Positions 1 through 12,840 of a stretch of 64,000 nucleotides of DNA are shown one piece after another. The DNA lies in NCBI RefSeq assembly GCF_037126465.1, contig NC_088202.1, positions 99,107,962 to 99,171,961 on the forward strand, written 5' to 3'. The number at the start of each line of letters is the position of its first letter. Within the stretch, counting starts at the first letter, position 1. The position numbers were made by a program, and so were the translations under genes. The stretch comes from Ornithodoros turicata. Its lineage: Eukaryota > Arthropoda > Arachnida > Ixodida > Argasidae. Below the pieces are notes generated by a model. It was not told where the DNA came from, did no database searches, and worked only from the letters and a program-made list of their open reading frames with translations.

Positions 1-394
1 ATCGCGATGTACAGAGGATTTTTCTAGGGAGAAAGGCGACTAAGGACTTTGTCTAGTCGAAACCGTCGGCCAAAAACAACTTCGCAGCAACGGGAGAGCA
101 CTGCAGCGCACTCACCTAAACATTAAACTAAGTTTAGGTTCATTCCTGACCAAGATTTTCACTGGTACAGGTTCTCGTGTAGCATGGATTCACTGCAAAA
201 ATAAGTGCCTCAGTTGAGCTTTCCTAGCAGAGGAAAGGCCGGTGTATGTAAGACGTCCTCCACCGTGCACCGTTAGCCTCATAGTTGCAGTGCAGGCTAT
301 TATAGGTCCCAACGACTTTTCTTTCGTCCGACAACGACTCAGTAGCACTAATAGTGAGACCCACTTTTGTTCCGCAATCTTGTATGGATTTCAA

Positions 395-615
395 TGACGT
401 CCTGTCTCGTGGTATGGTTGCCAAATTTTGTTTCGTGTTTCACCATGCGGCACACATCGCAGGTTCGATCCCGGCCGAGGACGGTAGCAATGTGGGGAAG
501 GTAAACATTGCATCCAGCACCGTGTGTCGGAGATTTCCGGCACAGGTGAAAAGAACCCCAGATGGTCGAAATTATTCGCAGTCCTACCCCGCGGCACGTG
601 CACATGTCGCCACAC
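395..615 (+). mobile_element. tRNA-derived SINE copy, diverged
   Basis: A-box-like TCTCGTGGTATGGTTG, B box GGTTCGATCCCGG, CCGAGGACGGT as in the copy at 50973, then AAAGAACCCCAGATGGTCGA and AATTATTCGCAGTCCTACCC, a SINE core common in arachnid genomes. Confidence 0.72.
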
Positions 616-1342
616 TGGGCAGACAAACCTTAACCGTGTAACATCGCGATACCATTATTTTCAAACAAAATTTCACGTGGCGAGCCAGTGGATAATGTAT
701 TTTGTCAAGTATTAAGGCGTAACTGCTGCATCGTAGCCTTCGTCGACATACTACATTTAGCGTAATTGGCGCCTCTAAATAAATGTACCACAATGTAATC
801 CAGAAGAGCAGTAACGAGGGCAATGTGTATCAGGTTTTTGTGCCACTAGCTACTCTAGTCAAAACTAATGACAAAGAGGACGGAAAGAACCTGGATTAGA
901 GTGCGTGTAGGTGAAAAAGAAGATTGCTGACAGCAACAGTGCGTTGTTAGGCTTTTTCGCTCCTTTCGAAACATTTAGCAAGCCGCTCTCCCCAAAGCCC
1001 GTAAAGTGTGGGCAATGTGAGGTCGATGGATGAAGCAGTGAATTTACCCATTAATCATCATCAATTTATCTGTTGTTGTTTGTGGAATAAATGTACACAT
1101 TGTGTGGGTGTCAAGTGTTGTAATTTGCAGTCTTATACGTAACATGCAGACAGGGCCGGCGAGAGGAATTAAGGGCCCCGGGAATGAGTCCTGCCCCTGC
1201 CCCCTCCTCAAGTCTCGGTAACATGGTCAAAGCATATCTTCTTTATATGATTACAGGTGTCTGAGTCCCTGGTGTTAGAAACCATCGGGCCTTGTGTCGG
1301 ACGGGCCCCTGAAGAGGCCCCGTTCCTCCAATGCAGGCTGAG

Positions 1343-1359
1343 CCCCCCCCCCCCCCCCC
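1343..1359 (+). repeat. Poly-C tract
   Basis: About 17 consecutive C. Similar long C or G runs occur at 8405-8426, 12873-12890, 13263-13280, 44322-44336, 51540-51553, 59337-59352, 61483-61495 and 61979-61994. Confidence 0.95.
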
Positions 1360-2261
1360 TTCTCGCCGGCTTTGCATGCAGGCTGTGTTACAGTTCGCCA
1401 GTGATTTCCTAGCAATTTTGTAAACAAACAGCTCCATACTTGTTCAATATATTCAGTTATTGGGACTTGCGGAATCCCGGAGATATTATTAGCACAAATC
1501 AATGGCGCGATATCACTAGTAAATAGAAATGGTGCTTGAAAGACCACCTTATTGACGGTTTATAAAAGTATTATCCTTCTGAGGACTTGGTCTCGCACCA
1601 AATCATTGTCGTGGAATTCCGCAGTGCGCATAGACGACGTTTGGTAGGAGGCGCTGCGATGCTCGCTGTAACTTTCCAGTGACTTTACGTCGCTGCTGTA
1701 TACAACTGCAGATGGGCGGGTTTATTATCGTGCGGCCGGTAGAGTGGCATTCTTAGCTTCACTTTCACTTAGTTACGCTCCGCTGCTTAAAGGCGGCGAG
1801 AAAACCTCCTCGAGCGAGTTACCGCCCGCACAGACGTTGAAAGGAGGCCGTACTGCGCAACTCAACTTCTGAATTCTGTCCACATAGCACATAGTTCTGA
1901 TCTTATGTGGGGCAATTATTGAGGAGAATAACGGGAGTCAATTGACCGAGAGAACGAGACTCCGTTTGCGAAACAATGTTTACTACGAGAAGACGAAACA
2001 TCAACTGAGAGGTTGCGAAGAAAATGTTCCCGCTACAAGGCCGTCATTCGAGCTTCTCTTTACACTCAACCTGTACTCGCTCCTGCACACATCTGGTGAG
2101 CAGAGATGTAGTACGTGCAAAAATTCTATTTGTCTGTATCGTAATTTCCGGGCGATAATGCAAAACACTTATAACACGCACCCACGAGTCAGTCGATTTT
2201 TAAAACAAAAGTAACCTAGTGTAACGTGCACCGGAAAACAAGGAAGCACCACGTTGAGACA

Positions 2262-2480
2262 ATTTGTCGCTTTTAGTGACAAGACAATCTAAAGACAACT
2301 GTGATCGTGAGCTGGGATCGTATAGTGGTAGGTCCGTGGGTTTATTTAGCCTATCTATAATGGTTCCTAAACGCGCGCTGAAACCTACGAAACTTATAGA
2401 CTGTCACCAAACTACTGGCGTGCTCGGCTGGGTTCGAACCCTCAACCTATGAGAGAAAGCTCGCTGCCACGATAGAAAAT
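2262..2480 (-). mobile_element. tRNA-derived SINE copy, diverged
   Basis: Read on the - strand: B box GGGTTCGAACCC, then AAACCCACGGACCTACCACT and GATCACAGTTGTC, matching the body of the copy at 50973. The 5' end is eroded. Confidence 0.7.
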
Positions 2481-5080
2481 ACCGCGTGTAATGCGCACCT
2501 CCAAATGTGGCGAAGGAGGCGCCGGAAGCCAAAATGCCGGAAATTCCGGTACTTCTACAATAACACTGTACTCGTGAATTCAAACTCTGTGCAGGATTGC
2601 AGCACATTCTAACGTGTTCTGATTCACACATCAACCTTAGCTTTTTCCGGCAACGGATGCCTGAGCAATGTAGCGGAAATTTATTACACAGGTGGGAATA
2701 CCAATCTTGATCTATAAAAGGAATGTTTTCTACGCAATGCAATTTCTATGAGGGCGACGGTTTCTGCGCGTGGCAGCCGTGTACGAATCAGGGAGAAATG
2801 ATTTGACGACAGAGCTGGCGTCAAATTATTTCACGCTCCGGCTCGTAAAAAGCATGTCGCGACTGTGATCGCTTCATTATATACGTAGGAGACTGGGCTG
2901 TGTTGAAGGCGGCACAAAAACCCATTAAAATTGATATCCCGAATATCCGTATCACATGCCACTGCAGCAGCACAATGTGTGCTTGCATATAATATTCAAT
3001 TTTTCCTAGTATGCATAATAAATCGGTAACCATCCATCGTTTCTTTATGTGTGTGTTTGTGTGTGGTAATCGTCATCGTCAGGTCTATGTACTATGATGA
3101 GGAGGGCTCAGATTACTACTCTTTATTATTAGCCCAACCATCTCAATGACAGACTGCACTTCCGGTGCGAACGGCTGCTCAAATAAATAGATAAGAATAA
3201 AAATAAACGCAGTGTCGCGCAATGAACGAACCAGTACTCGAATGATTGTATGAAAACATCTTATTGCCACAGGAGTCTGTGGCAGGAACCGCGAGCAAAA
3301 ATCACCGTATAGCCAATAATGAGTAGTACGTACTTGACTAGTACTTAATCTTATCATGCCGTATTTTCGTTCTTTTTGTTGTTCTCGAGTAGTCTGGACT
3401 AATTTCCATCCACGACCAAGCAGGGCCATATCAAGTGCCTACTGGCAGTGACCAATCAATACTATTGTCATCAGAATCAGAATCATGCAGGGCAACCGAA
3501 ACACAATAAATGGGTGAAATTACTGTGCTCTCAGCCCCGTTCGCGACACCCGTGCGCCAGCTCATGCATCGCTGGTTCTACTTCCCGTGCTCCTCGCTTC
3601 ACTTATAAATATTTTCTAGCCAGAAGCGCCTCTTGCAGTAACTCATTTATGCTTCATTTTGCTTTCGTCATCCTCTCTTTCTGTCCTCTTTCTTCCCTCA
3701 CTCTTTGACCAGGGGAGGTCACCGTTCTCTTCGAACGCGGATATTTTTATCCTGCATTTTGGCAGTCTTCCCCATGCTCTCCCAGGAAGTGGCTTCACTG
3801 ATACCAAGAACATTCGCGTGACAAAATGAAACTAGTTGTCCTTGCACATTGTTAATGGAACATAGATAACTCTCAAAAGTCACGTGGCGGATATTGAAGC
3901 GTGCAAATTTTGTTCTGATTAAACAACCAGGTTGACGGTTCGCAATAGTGAACATTAAAAAAAAGTGACTTGGGCGCAACGAGACATTTTGACGCGGTAC
4001 CCGGTCTTACATATTCAGATTACGTTTTTCACATTCATGCTACTTTACATATTTTTGTTTATCATACACTCCTCTTTCGCACTTTCTTGTTTCACTCTTG
4101 TCGCTCTTTTCCCTACATTTTTCTACCGAACATTTATAGTACTGACAGGCGACATCTGTTGATGCATAGGTGACAGACACTTGTGGGTGTGGATGCACCC
4201 GCAGAGGATAACAAACGTATCGCACGTGTCGTGCCCTCCAAGGCTCCAACTGTAGTAAAGACGCGCGGGACATCAGAAATTAAGCCAAAGTCAATGTCTC
4301 TCTTAGTTGTCGTATCGACCTCTGTTATATTCTGTCCTTAGCTTATGGCTCTTGTGAACTTAGCCTAATATGACCAAGAAAGCCATCTGCAGTTACAAAG
4401 CACGTATATGCTGTCTAGCAGCTCAATGCGCTTTGTACATCGAACTTTTTCTCCGGAGCTGTTTTCTATATCTGTAGGTTTCTTTAGAACGTGTGGAACT
4501 GGATGGACGATGTACACTTCGGCAGCCAGATGCTCGAGTGGTTTAATGAACGAATGCGGCCGAGCCGAAGGAAAAATGGGATATGGCACCAGCCAGCGTG
4601 CTTGAATTTTCGGAACAAGGTCTACTGGGGGGCCGCTTCAACTGTATCATTTCCTCTATTCGGGCCACTGGCCACACCTCTAGTTTGGTATGATAGCCTC
4701 GAAAAGTTTAATGGACTTCGCACTTTGCCCCACACTTGCTACAGTCTCCAGTGCAAGAGCACAATAAAGGATGGAGCTGAAGTCTACTTCGTGCGCATAA
4801 CCTGTGGAATATGTTTCAAATTGCTTTAATTTTTGTGGAACTTGCATTATATACCGCTGTACGGTGTGCACCATTACGTACGGTAATCTCTACGGCGTCC
4901 ATCTTTTCTTTTGGAACACTATTCCAAACCATGTCTTGGAACACACACGTAAGCTACGGTTGCTGGTTTACCTAAAAATATTTAGAGCTTGCTTAGAACA
5001 TAAATACAGCGTCGAGTTGCAAATGTGAGAACGACGACATGAGAGCACAAGAACAATCGTTGGACGTCACGTCTTCCGCC

Positions 5081-5382
5081 CATAACTCGGCGTTTCGGGC
5101 CTTTGAAACTGACGATCACAATCATCTGATAAGGCGTTAGTTCGGGCCCTGCTACGACCTCACGTGAAGGTCGACATGGGGTATCGGTGAGCTCGATCGT
5201 GTCGGGTGTTAGCACACTCACCAGATAACATCACACCTGCTCTGTTTACAAGTGTGATATTATCTGGTGAGTGCACCGATACGCCATGTGGACCTTGACT
5301 TGAGTTCGTAGCAGGGCCCGAACTCACGCCTTATCAGATGATTGTGATCGTGAGTTTTGAAGGCCCGAAACGCCGAGCTATG
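5081..5382 (+). mobile_element. Foldback element (about 150-bp arms)
   Basis: Left arm 5081-5236, right arm 5252-5382, 15-base loop. Outer ends CATAACTCGGCGTTTCGGGC and GGCCCGAAACGCCGAGCTAT; inner ends CACCAGATAACATCACAC and GTGTGATATTATCTGGTG. The arms differ by small indels. Either a foldback MITE or a long-hairpin source of small RNA; no target duplication identified. Confidence 0.88.
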
Positions 5383-8300
5383 CTTCCAGCACGGATTAAG
5401 GGCTCTTAACCTCTTAAATATTGCGAAATGCACCATACGAGCATCACAGTCCGAGCGCGTTTCGTTTTTGTTAATTCGACTCAAGCAAGGTATTACCACG
5501 ATGCCTCGTATTAGTTCTTTATACAAACACAAAATGATGGGTCTGGTTACAACGACATGTAGTGGCAACGACATGTAACAACTCTGTTGGCGGTGCTGTG
5601 ACTTCCACGAGAAGCCTACCACAATCCGTTACGTGGCAGACCGAAAAACCGCGCATCCTGAGGTCACCGTCGTCGACTATATAGATGTGGAAATCGGGTA
5701 CGCGCCTTCTCTTTATGTGTTGATCACATGACTAATGTCACCCTAGCCAGTCCCGTAATGTGAATAAGGAAGGAAAATAAACATGGGTGTGGCTCGGCCC
5801 TTGTTGTCCCCGGTGCACACAACATTAAACTTGCATTCATCTCGTGAGTAATGACCTGCTTGGCTGACCAAGTGCAATGGCATCGTCCTCGCTACCTTCT
5901 CCCTATATCCAGGTGAATATTTTATAGAACACGCCTGCGCGTTTTATAGCCAGGGATAAGTGTCGAGTTTACCACGAGGACAAAGCGTGACTTCTCTGCT
6001 ATTGTGATCTAGTTTATGTAAACGTCGCACGACACTAAACCTTTACCTGAGGCCTGACCTGTGTACAGTCCTCGTTAGTTGGAAGGACATGCACACAGTG
6101 GAAATAGATTACTGCAAAGGTAAGCTGCTCATGTAACAATGTAATCGACGCTTCAACCACTTCAACAATCATATCAACTTTCATGCTCAGTATATTTTTT
6201 GGCAGACTTCATGTAAGTGCTGTGATCTTAATTAAACCTATTACAGTTATGTTTTTAATTGCCGTATTGATTATTGTTACCCCCATGTATAACAATCCTC
6301 CAGACTTCTATATACTTTAAAATCCATGCTTCGAACGTTAGGGAATGCGTTGCGCTATACACCATATTTTTGCGCACAATTTTAGTGCTGCACCAATGAA
6401 GTGGGATGAAGAAGTGAAAGAAATAATGAATATCACAGTGAACGGATACTCCAGAGAGAGGGGCGGTCAGACGAAAGAAAATATTTACTTGTCGTGTGAT
6501 GTCACAGCGCTCGGGAAGTGCAGGAAATTGAGGTGGATGGAGTGGAAAAGAAAAATATATAGCGAAAAGGCTGAGCATATACGCTGCAATAGACCTTCAC
6601 CAGTGCTATGGAACCAGCCCTCGTAAGGAAATACGGCTACGCTGCATAATAAACAGAGGTGCATACTTGCCTGTCTCCTTTGCAATAATAGAGTATAGTG
6701 TCCTCCGTCGTCCTTAGAGCCGCAATACTCGGTTTAAATCTTCCAAATTCTTGGAAAATTTCTGATCTTTTATTCTGACACAAACGATGATACATTTCTT
6801 ATGACTGTTCGTTGTAGTACAACGGTAATTAATTCGAAATAATTACTCTTGCACCACCCTGGAGCGACATTATAAGTGTCTAGAATTTGATTTCATGTAC
6901 ATCGGAAGGTGGAATAAATTCATTGAAGCTGGACCATGGCAAACAACACAGCACGAAGATTGCGTGCTTTTTTGCGTTCTCACATTTATTTTATATGATC
7001 AGATTTTTTATTATAATCTACAGCACTATATTTTATCCGTATGTAATTCCGCATTACGCGCATCGTGTTTGGCGGCGTTCTAAGACATCCTTCCTGCTTT
7101 TGTACAATATGAAATCTTGTATGGTTGAAACGCTCACAGCCACGCAAACTTTCGCGTTTTTATAGAAAATCCTGCAAGCCTGCTATCTCGAGTACAAAAA
7201 GCGATTACACATGCAAAGCGTTTCAACACTCATAGCCGGTGATAAGCAAAAAAAGAAAAAAAAAACAAGAGGAAATACTCAAGAAGTGATGTAATTGCCA
7301 TCTTATGTCATGGTAGACCTTTATGTATTGGGTATGGCAATTATGTATTATATGTCTGTTACACATGTCGCCTTGTTCTGCCACTGTTGTATATGTACGT
7401 CTCGGCAATTGCCCTAGAATATAATAAGTCTTTTTTTCTGTTAACTGTGCTTTACTTACATTTTAGACCACACCTTCCTCGCTCTAGTCGACAGCTGCTT
7501 AAAAAGGCACACATTAATTAAGAATACAAGCTTTCTAGGTACAAGCTTTCAAGCTTGCAGTTGACCCACGGCCTCAGTAGAAGACAACGGACAGGTGGTG
7601 ACCCTACTTATAGCTAGGTGTAAACAGGATCTCGGCTATCGTGAGTAACACAGTGACGAAAGATGTGCTCATTGTCCACTAACGCGTCACATGTGGAATA
7701 ATGAAACGACCTATTCTGGGGCTCAAACACGCAAACATTATGCATCATCTTCACCAGCTCGCTTGCTTCCTAGCCGTTTTTTCATTGTCATAAATAATAT
7801 ATTATGCTGCAATATGAAAGCACAGCAATGAACAACATCATAATTACTTAATAAAAGCTGGTTCAGAGCTCCCCACGAACCTTCTCTAGAGTCAGCGTTC
7901 TTGTTCCTAAGTTTGGTAAATACGTTTAGAGATGCTCTTTTCAAGGTTCTACGCAAACAGTACCAATGTATTAGTTTTGTCACTCATCAGTATTCCCTCT
8001 TCAGCATTCAGCAACGAATGATTTCGTATACGAGCGCTTGGTGCTTGCCAGTGCAAACTGAACGACCTCCAACTTGATAAATCCAAAGTACCTGGTTTTT
8101 GACTGAGTGGTAGATACCCCATCGAAGCGGTCATTATCTCCGGCAGATTTGTACTTGGCGATAGTCTGCCTATTTTACAGCGATCACGTCATTTGCACGA
8201 ACGTGTGAAAGTGAACATGGGTTTATTACACACGTATTTATGTATGGGCATTCTGTTGCACGTTACTATGGGGTTTCAACGCCTCAACAAGTGTTCCATT

Positions 8301-8404
8301 CGTTCGGTACAGGCGAAATCAGACTTTTTAGCACACAGCGAGTTTGATACGTCCACTCAGCCAATCTTTAATAGAAAAGTACGACAACCTGCAAAGTAAA
8401 TGGA

Positions 8405-8426
8405 CCCCCCCCCCCCCCCCCCCCCC
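8405..8426 (+). repeat. Poly-C tract
   Basis: 22 consecutive C, the longest homopolymer run in the window. Confidence 0.95.
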
Positions 8427-8607
8427 ACGACAACCGAATGGTATCTGGCTAATTGATCTCAACACCCATACAATAGGGTGATGTGATGGGCCATGCACCG
8501 TGCAATATGGCGTTTCGCTTTCCCATTGATTTTGCCAAAGGGGTAAGAGAGGGAAAACAAAAGTTCTGTGTGAAGAGTAATTTAGGTCTTACAGATTACT
8601 GTGATTC

Positions 8608-8608
8608 G

Positions 8609-8639
<31 letters not shown>

Positions 8640-8830
8640 TAAAGAAATGATGATGAGATGGGGCTGATACCGGCCAGCAGTCTGGGCACTGCCCCAGTGC
8701 TTATTGTAGGGAATGAAAGATGATGGTGGAGGTGGCAGTTCAGGTGATCAAAGCATGGTGGAGAGGCCGGTTGATGACAGCAACCCCCAAAGGTGACGGA
8801 GGCCTTGGCCTATTACATTATAGGCGTAGC
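8608..8830 (+). repeat. Interspersed repeat with CA-repeat head, copy 1
   Basis: (CA)13 at 8613-8638, then GATGATGAGATGGGGCT, GCACTGCCCCAGTGC, AGGTGATCAAAGCATGGTGG and AAAGGTGACGGAGGCCTTGG. Same order of blocks in the copy at 21769. Class unknown; probably a SINE or MITE. Confidence 0.7.
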
Positions 8831-11043
8831 CACGCAGTCTTGCTTGCTTTGTGCAGACTTAATGGTTCATGATCCATAGTTCACCATATTTCAGTTTCAG
8901 CATGATAGTTCATGGATGATGAGTTCTTCTCCGGTGTCCTTTTTAGCACTTGTCGCGTCTCTTTCATCACGACCATTCTGGTATTCGTCACCAAAGAGTG
9001 ACGATTAACGGTTAATCTCACATAGTATTCTTGCATACCTTCCTGCGTTGATATGTGTCATTGTGTGACGTATATTACAGGCAGCACCCTGTTCTGAGCT
9101 GCCTAATTAAAAGCTACGCTTTTGTGTTATACAGGTGATATTTTGTTTGGCTGTTTCACGCTACAGTATTCTTCTATTATCACTAGCGTGATGCATAAAA
9201 CATAATGTGTCTGTGATACTTCTGTGTATAAAACATAGTGCATAAAACATAATGTGTCTGTGTATGTGCAAAATGATGAATCGTACACGTGATTTAACGC
9301 TTCTCGGTTGGAGTCATTCCACGGAATGCGGTTAGTAAGTCCTTCAGGACGTTGTGTCAACAGAACAATAAAAATGACATGCAAAAAGGACACGTGAGCA
9401 CACTCTAGAGTACATCAGACCACGTGTCGGAAGTCTATAGACCTCGTCGCGTTACTCTCAAACAACTGGTCTCCGTGCGCTCCTTAGCCTCGTTCCCATC
9501 GACGATAGAACAGGGGTGAACTGCCAAAATCGCTCTTCCCGTAGGGATGAATACTGGTGGCCGCCGTCTTCAATGAGTATGATTGACGATAACGTAACAT
9601 CCCGTAGTTATCCGGTAAACATCTCAGTAGCGTATAAACGTTCAAAAGATCAAGGAAAAAGAAGATTGCTTGCTTCCACGTACAATATGCACGGTTGTTC
9701 ATGTGAGGAGTGCCGGGCGATGCGATATCTGTTCTACATCGGTTCCCGAGCGGGAGAAAATGAATCGGCACGAAATGAACACGAACGGACACGAAAATGA
9801 ACGAAAACACACACGGGAAAACAAAGGGAGTCGGCAAACGGCAGTCCACACGTGCACAGTTCCTGTGACTACCACGTAGTGGCAGCACAGATGGCGGCGC
9901 CCATTGCTTATCGCATTTCTGTGTACAGACATTCGACAGAAGAATATCAATATAGCTTTCAGTCCAACACCCAACACATTGCGGGTTCCACGGCAATGAC
10001 CACTCTTTACATAGTAGCTTTGTAACAACGGCGAGTCATATCACGAATTAAGGCGCAAGAACCTCTAATCAAGAGTAAAGTGATGAGCAGCGTAGGCTTA
10101 TAGCACCGATAAAGCGATTGCTTTATGGGAATATGTGGACCCATTCAGAGCGAGGGAATCCTGATTGGTTTCATCGCCGTTACCCCTGGAGACGGTCAAC
10201 ATGTACCGCCGTCATCTCGAGCATTGTTTGCCGTGATCCGCACCATATTGCCCGCGTTATTCTGATTAGCCGTCTAGCGTTCCATGTGTTTGCTCATCAA
10301 ACGTTGATTGCGGTTCCATGCATAAAATCGAAAGCCTTGTATTCAACCCCTTTCCTATATTGCGGTGGACTAGCCGGTCCCACGTTAAGTGAGACCTACA
10401 TCTTTATATTTTCACATACCATCATCATCATCATCGGCTTTTCCTACTTTATCGAGTGCTAAAATAAATGAGGTGACAGTTGTTCCAGTACTTTCAAATG
10501 CAACAAACGTTGCAACCAATAGGTCTTTCAAGTACGGAATACCTACATATTTACAAGGAAATCCCACAACATGCAAATGACGTTCTTTACAGCCACCTTT
10601 CAATGCAGAATGCATCGTAGATGTTTGGCCAGTGCAGCGTCCGATGAGATCACGTGATGCATTCATTTCGATTCCCCTCTCCATTTATCTTTTTCGATAT
10701 GAAGGGGATGAGTGACATGACGGTGGTATCAGGTGATGCGTTCGCTTCGGTCTCTCTCTCTCTGTTTATTATTTTGTCGGCGTGGTAGGTACGATGCTCT
10801 TTTTCGTCGCCCCTGGCTTTACGTCCCCTCAGACACATGACGCTGTGTTGCTGTAATGGAGTGTTGTGGTAGAAAAGCGGGCCCTTCATGTCTGCTTACA
10901 TCCGTCACTTATAGTAACTGCTTTTAAAGACAACTGTGCTCCACCAGCCGAAAGGCTCATAGCAAAGGTATTAAGAGTATGAAAGGTATTTCATAAGATA
11001 CACCAATTTCATGCACATCCGCGTTGTATTTCCTGGTAGTATC

Positions 11044-11189
11044 GCGCATACAGTGCAGGAGAATGAATTCTTGCAGATGCAGATTTGGTAGGGATGACTG
11101 CAAGACATGCGCATGCGCACAAGAATGCGCATACAGTGCAGAAGAATGAATTCTTGCAGATGCAGATTTGGTAGGGATGACTGCAAGAC
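11044..11189 (+). repeat. 63-bp direct repeat, two copies
   Basis: 11044-11106 and 11127-11189 start GCGCATACAGTGCAG and end GGATGACTGCAAGAC. One mismatch, with a 20-base spacer containing GCGCATGCGC. Confidence 0.9.
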
Positions 11190-11285
11190 CTTTGGAAATT
11201 CTCTCAACAAAATCAAACATTTCTTTGTAGAGAATGGAACCCGTTGGGGACAAGTGCTGCTACGTACCGGCCAGTAGCGACTTAT

Positions 11286-12840
11286 TCGTACACATTAGGG
11301 GGAACTGTCATACCATCCTCCACGTCATACAAATATCTCGGCATTCACCTCAATCATAACATCTCATGGTCAACCCATGTAGATGACATAGCAAGCAAAG
11401 CCAATCGCATTCTATAGGGTATTTAAAACACCATCTCTGCCCCGCTCCTCCAAACGTTAAATGTCCAGCTTACCTAACATTAGTCCGCCCCCAGTTGGAA
11501 TACGCTTCAGCTGTGTGGGACCTCCCACAGACCGTTCTTATCCATCAACTTGAAGCCATCCAAAACCGTACTACCAGATTCATCACTACTTTTTGCGCCT
11601 CTGTACGCAATAAGGGGATAAGTCGAAAAATCACAAACCGAGAAAACTGCAAGTGAATATTTGGTCAAGTAATTGCGGATGAGTTCCCTCGGATAACCCA
11701 AATGCAAAATATGTAACATATATGCATGTCCCGTTAGCATCGTTTCTGGGTGTGTGACTTAGCAGAAATCGAACAAAACACCGCAGCATGACATATCCCC
11801 TTTTTCTATATAACGCCTCACGCACAGGGTTTTCGTGCAGGAAAAAACAGTTTTCACGAGTCGGACTTTTATGGTGACGTCAGGACGGGCGAAGTAACTT
11901 TTGTGCAGTGGAGCAGCCTAGATCATGATTATCGGGCTGCTAAACGAGCACAATCTTGAAAATAATGTTCTGTATGGCCAGCAAAATATGACTTATTAGT
12001 ATAGTGCACATGTTTTTTTTTTCTCGGTTACAACGCTCAGCAGCATTGCTGGCACGGTCACGTGAGTTCATTTCCGCATCGTAGCAAAATATAAGCTACA
12101 CAATTTGTATGCGTGTGTAGAAAAAGGGCATGATCTGGCTGTCCCTCCCATAAACACACATGCATGCATTTCCCGTTTCTTACCCTCCTATAGCGGGTCA
12201 ATAAATTGCAATACGGCCCTAAATTTTCTTTGGCAGGTACATACTGGTATGTAGATGTCATTGCAACAAAAATACTAAAAGGGGATAATTTGACTTATCT
12301 CCTTACTGCATAGAGAGGTCCAATTACTCACCATACGCTAGTATCGCTTCTCTAAAACAACAAATTGACCTAGAAGATCTATTTGTACGCAGAAGGATCT
12401 CCCGATTATCACACTTTCACAAATTCTACCACACTCCTGCCCTCGGATCATCCTACATCAATCCACCTTATCGGATTTTACCCCGCATTGATCACGAATT
12501 CAAGGTAGCTCGTCATAAGTGCAACACGTCTTCTTTCACAAATGCATTTTTTCCCAAAACACTCATTGAATGGAATAACCTTCCATCTAATGTTGCCACT
12601 ATTACCGGCCCTTCCAGCTTCCGCGATTCCATCGTCACCAAGACCACATGGCTCATTCAAAAGTAACTCACAATATCAACCACCATCATATATCTTGTGT
12701 TTATGCATCTTGTTTATGCTGCTCTTAGTTAACTGCTGTAAATGTGCATTGTGTGTATTCTTAGGCCCGTTACACCCCACTCCACCCATATAACGCCCTC
12801 TACAGAGATTTTTTTGTGTTAATAAATAGAATTGAATTGA
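11286..12840 (+). mobile_element. CR1/jockey-like LINE 3' fragment (split by a TA-type MITE)
   Basis: The 11290-11603 part encodes STSYKYLGIHLNHNISWSTH and LVRPQLEYASAVWD with a few stops. After the MITE (11606-12310) the frame continues ASIASLKQQIDLEDLFVRRR, LSHFHKFYHTPALGSSYI and FFPKTLIEWNNLPSNV to a stop near 12665. The tail ends in AATAAATAGAATTGAATTGA. These are the last motifs of the LINE reverse-transcriptase protein. 5'-truncated. Confidence 0.88.
11606..12310 (+). mobile_element. TA-flanked MITE (AATAAGGGGATAAGTC family), copy 1
   Basis: Flanked by TA at 11604-11605 and 12311-12312. Ends CGCAATAAGGGGATAAGTCG and (reverse complement) TGCAGTAAGGAGATAAGTCA. Taking out the element plus one TA restores an open LINE frame across the site. 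The duplicated TA suggests a Tc1/mariner-like mover. 705 bp, no transposase. Confidence 0.88.

Larger units (their letters stand above)
616..5080. other. Upstream region without recognised genes
   Basis: Apart from the SINE at 2262-2480 and the poly-C tract, only short frames with no recognisable protein similarity. I looked for the missing N-terminal cyclase exons and did not find one. Confidence 0.5.
5383..11043. other. Upstream region without recognised genes
   Basis: Contains the poly-C tract (8405), the CA-headed repeat (8608-8830), and a short tandem ATAAAACATAATGTGTCTGTG array (9197-9262). Short frames, including one of 170 codons at 9484-9996 (-), show no family features and are judged non-coding. 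Confidence 0.5.

Noticed and set aside
4408..4605. Frame containing CGTGWTMYTSA, reminiscent of cytochrome oxidase subunit I (GTGWTVYPPL)
   Set aside because: Only a few residues match and the rest of the frame has nothing of COX1, so a nuclear mitochondrial insert is not supported.
9484..9996. 170-codon - strand frame
   Set aside because: Low-complexity Phe/Val stretch from a GAAAATGAACG-type simple repeat on the other strand; no homology features.
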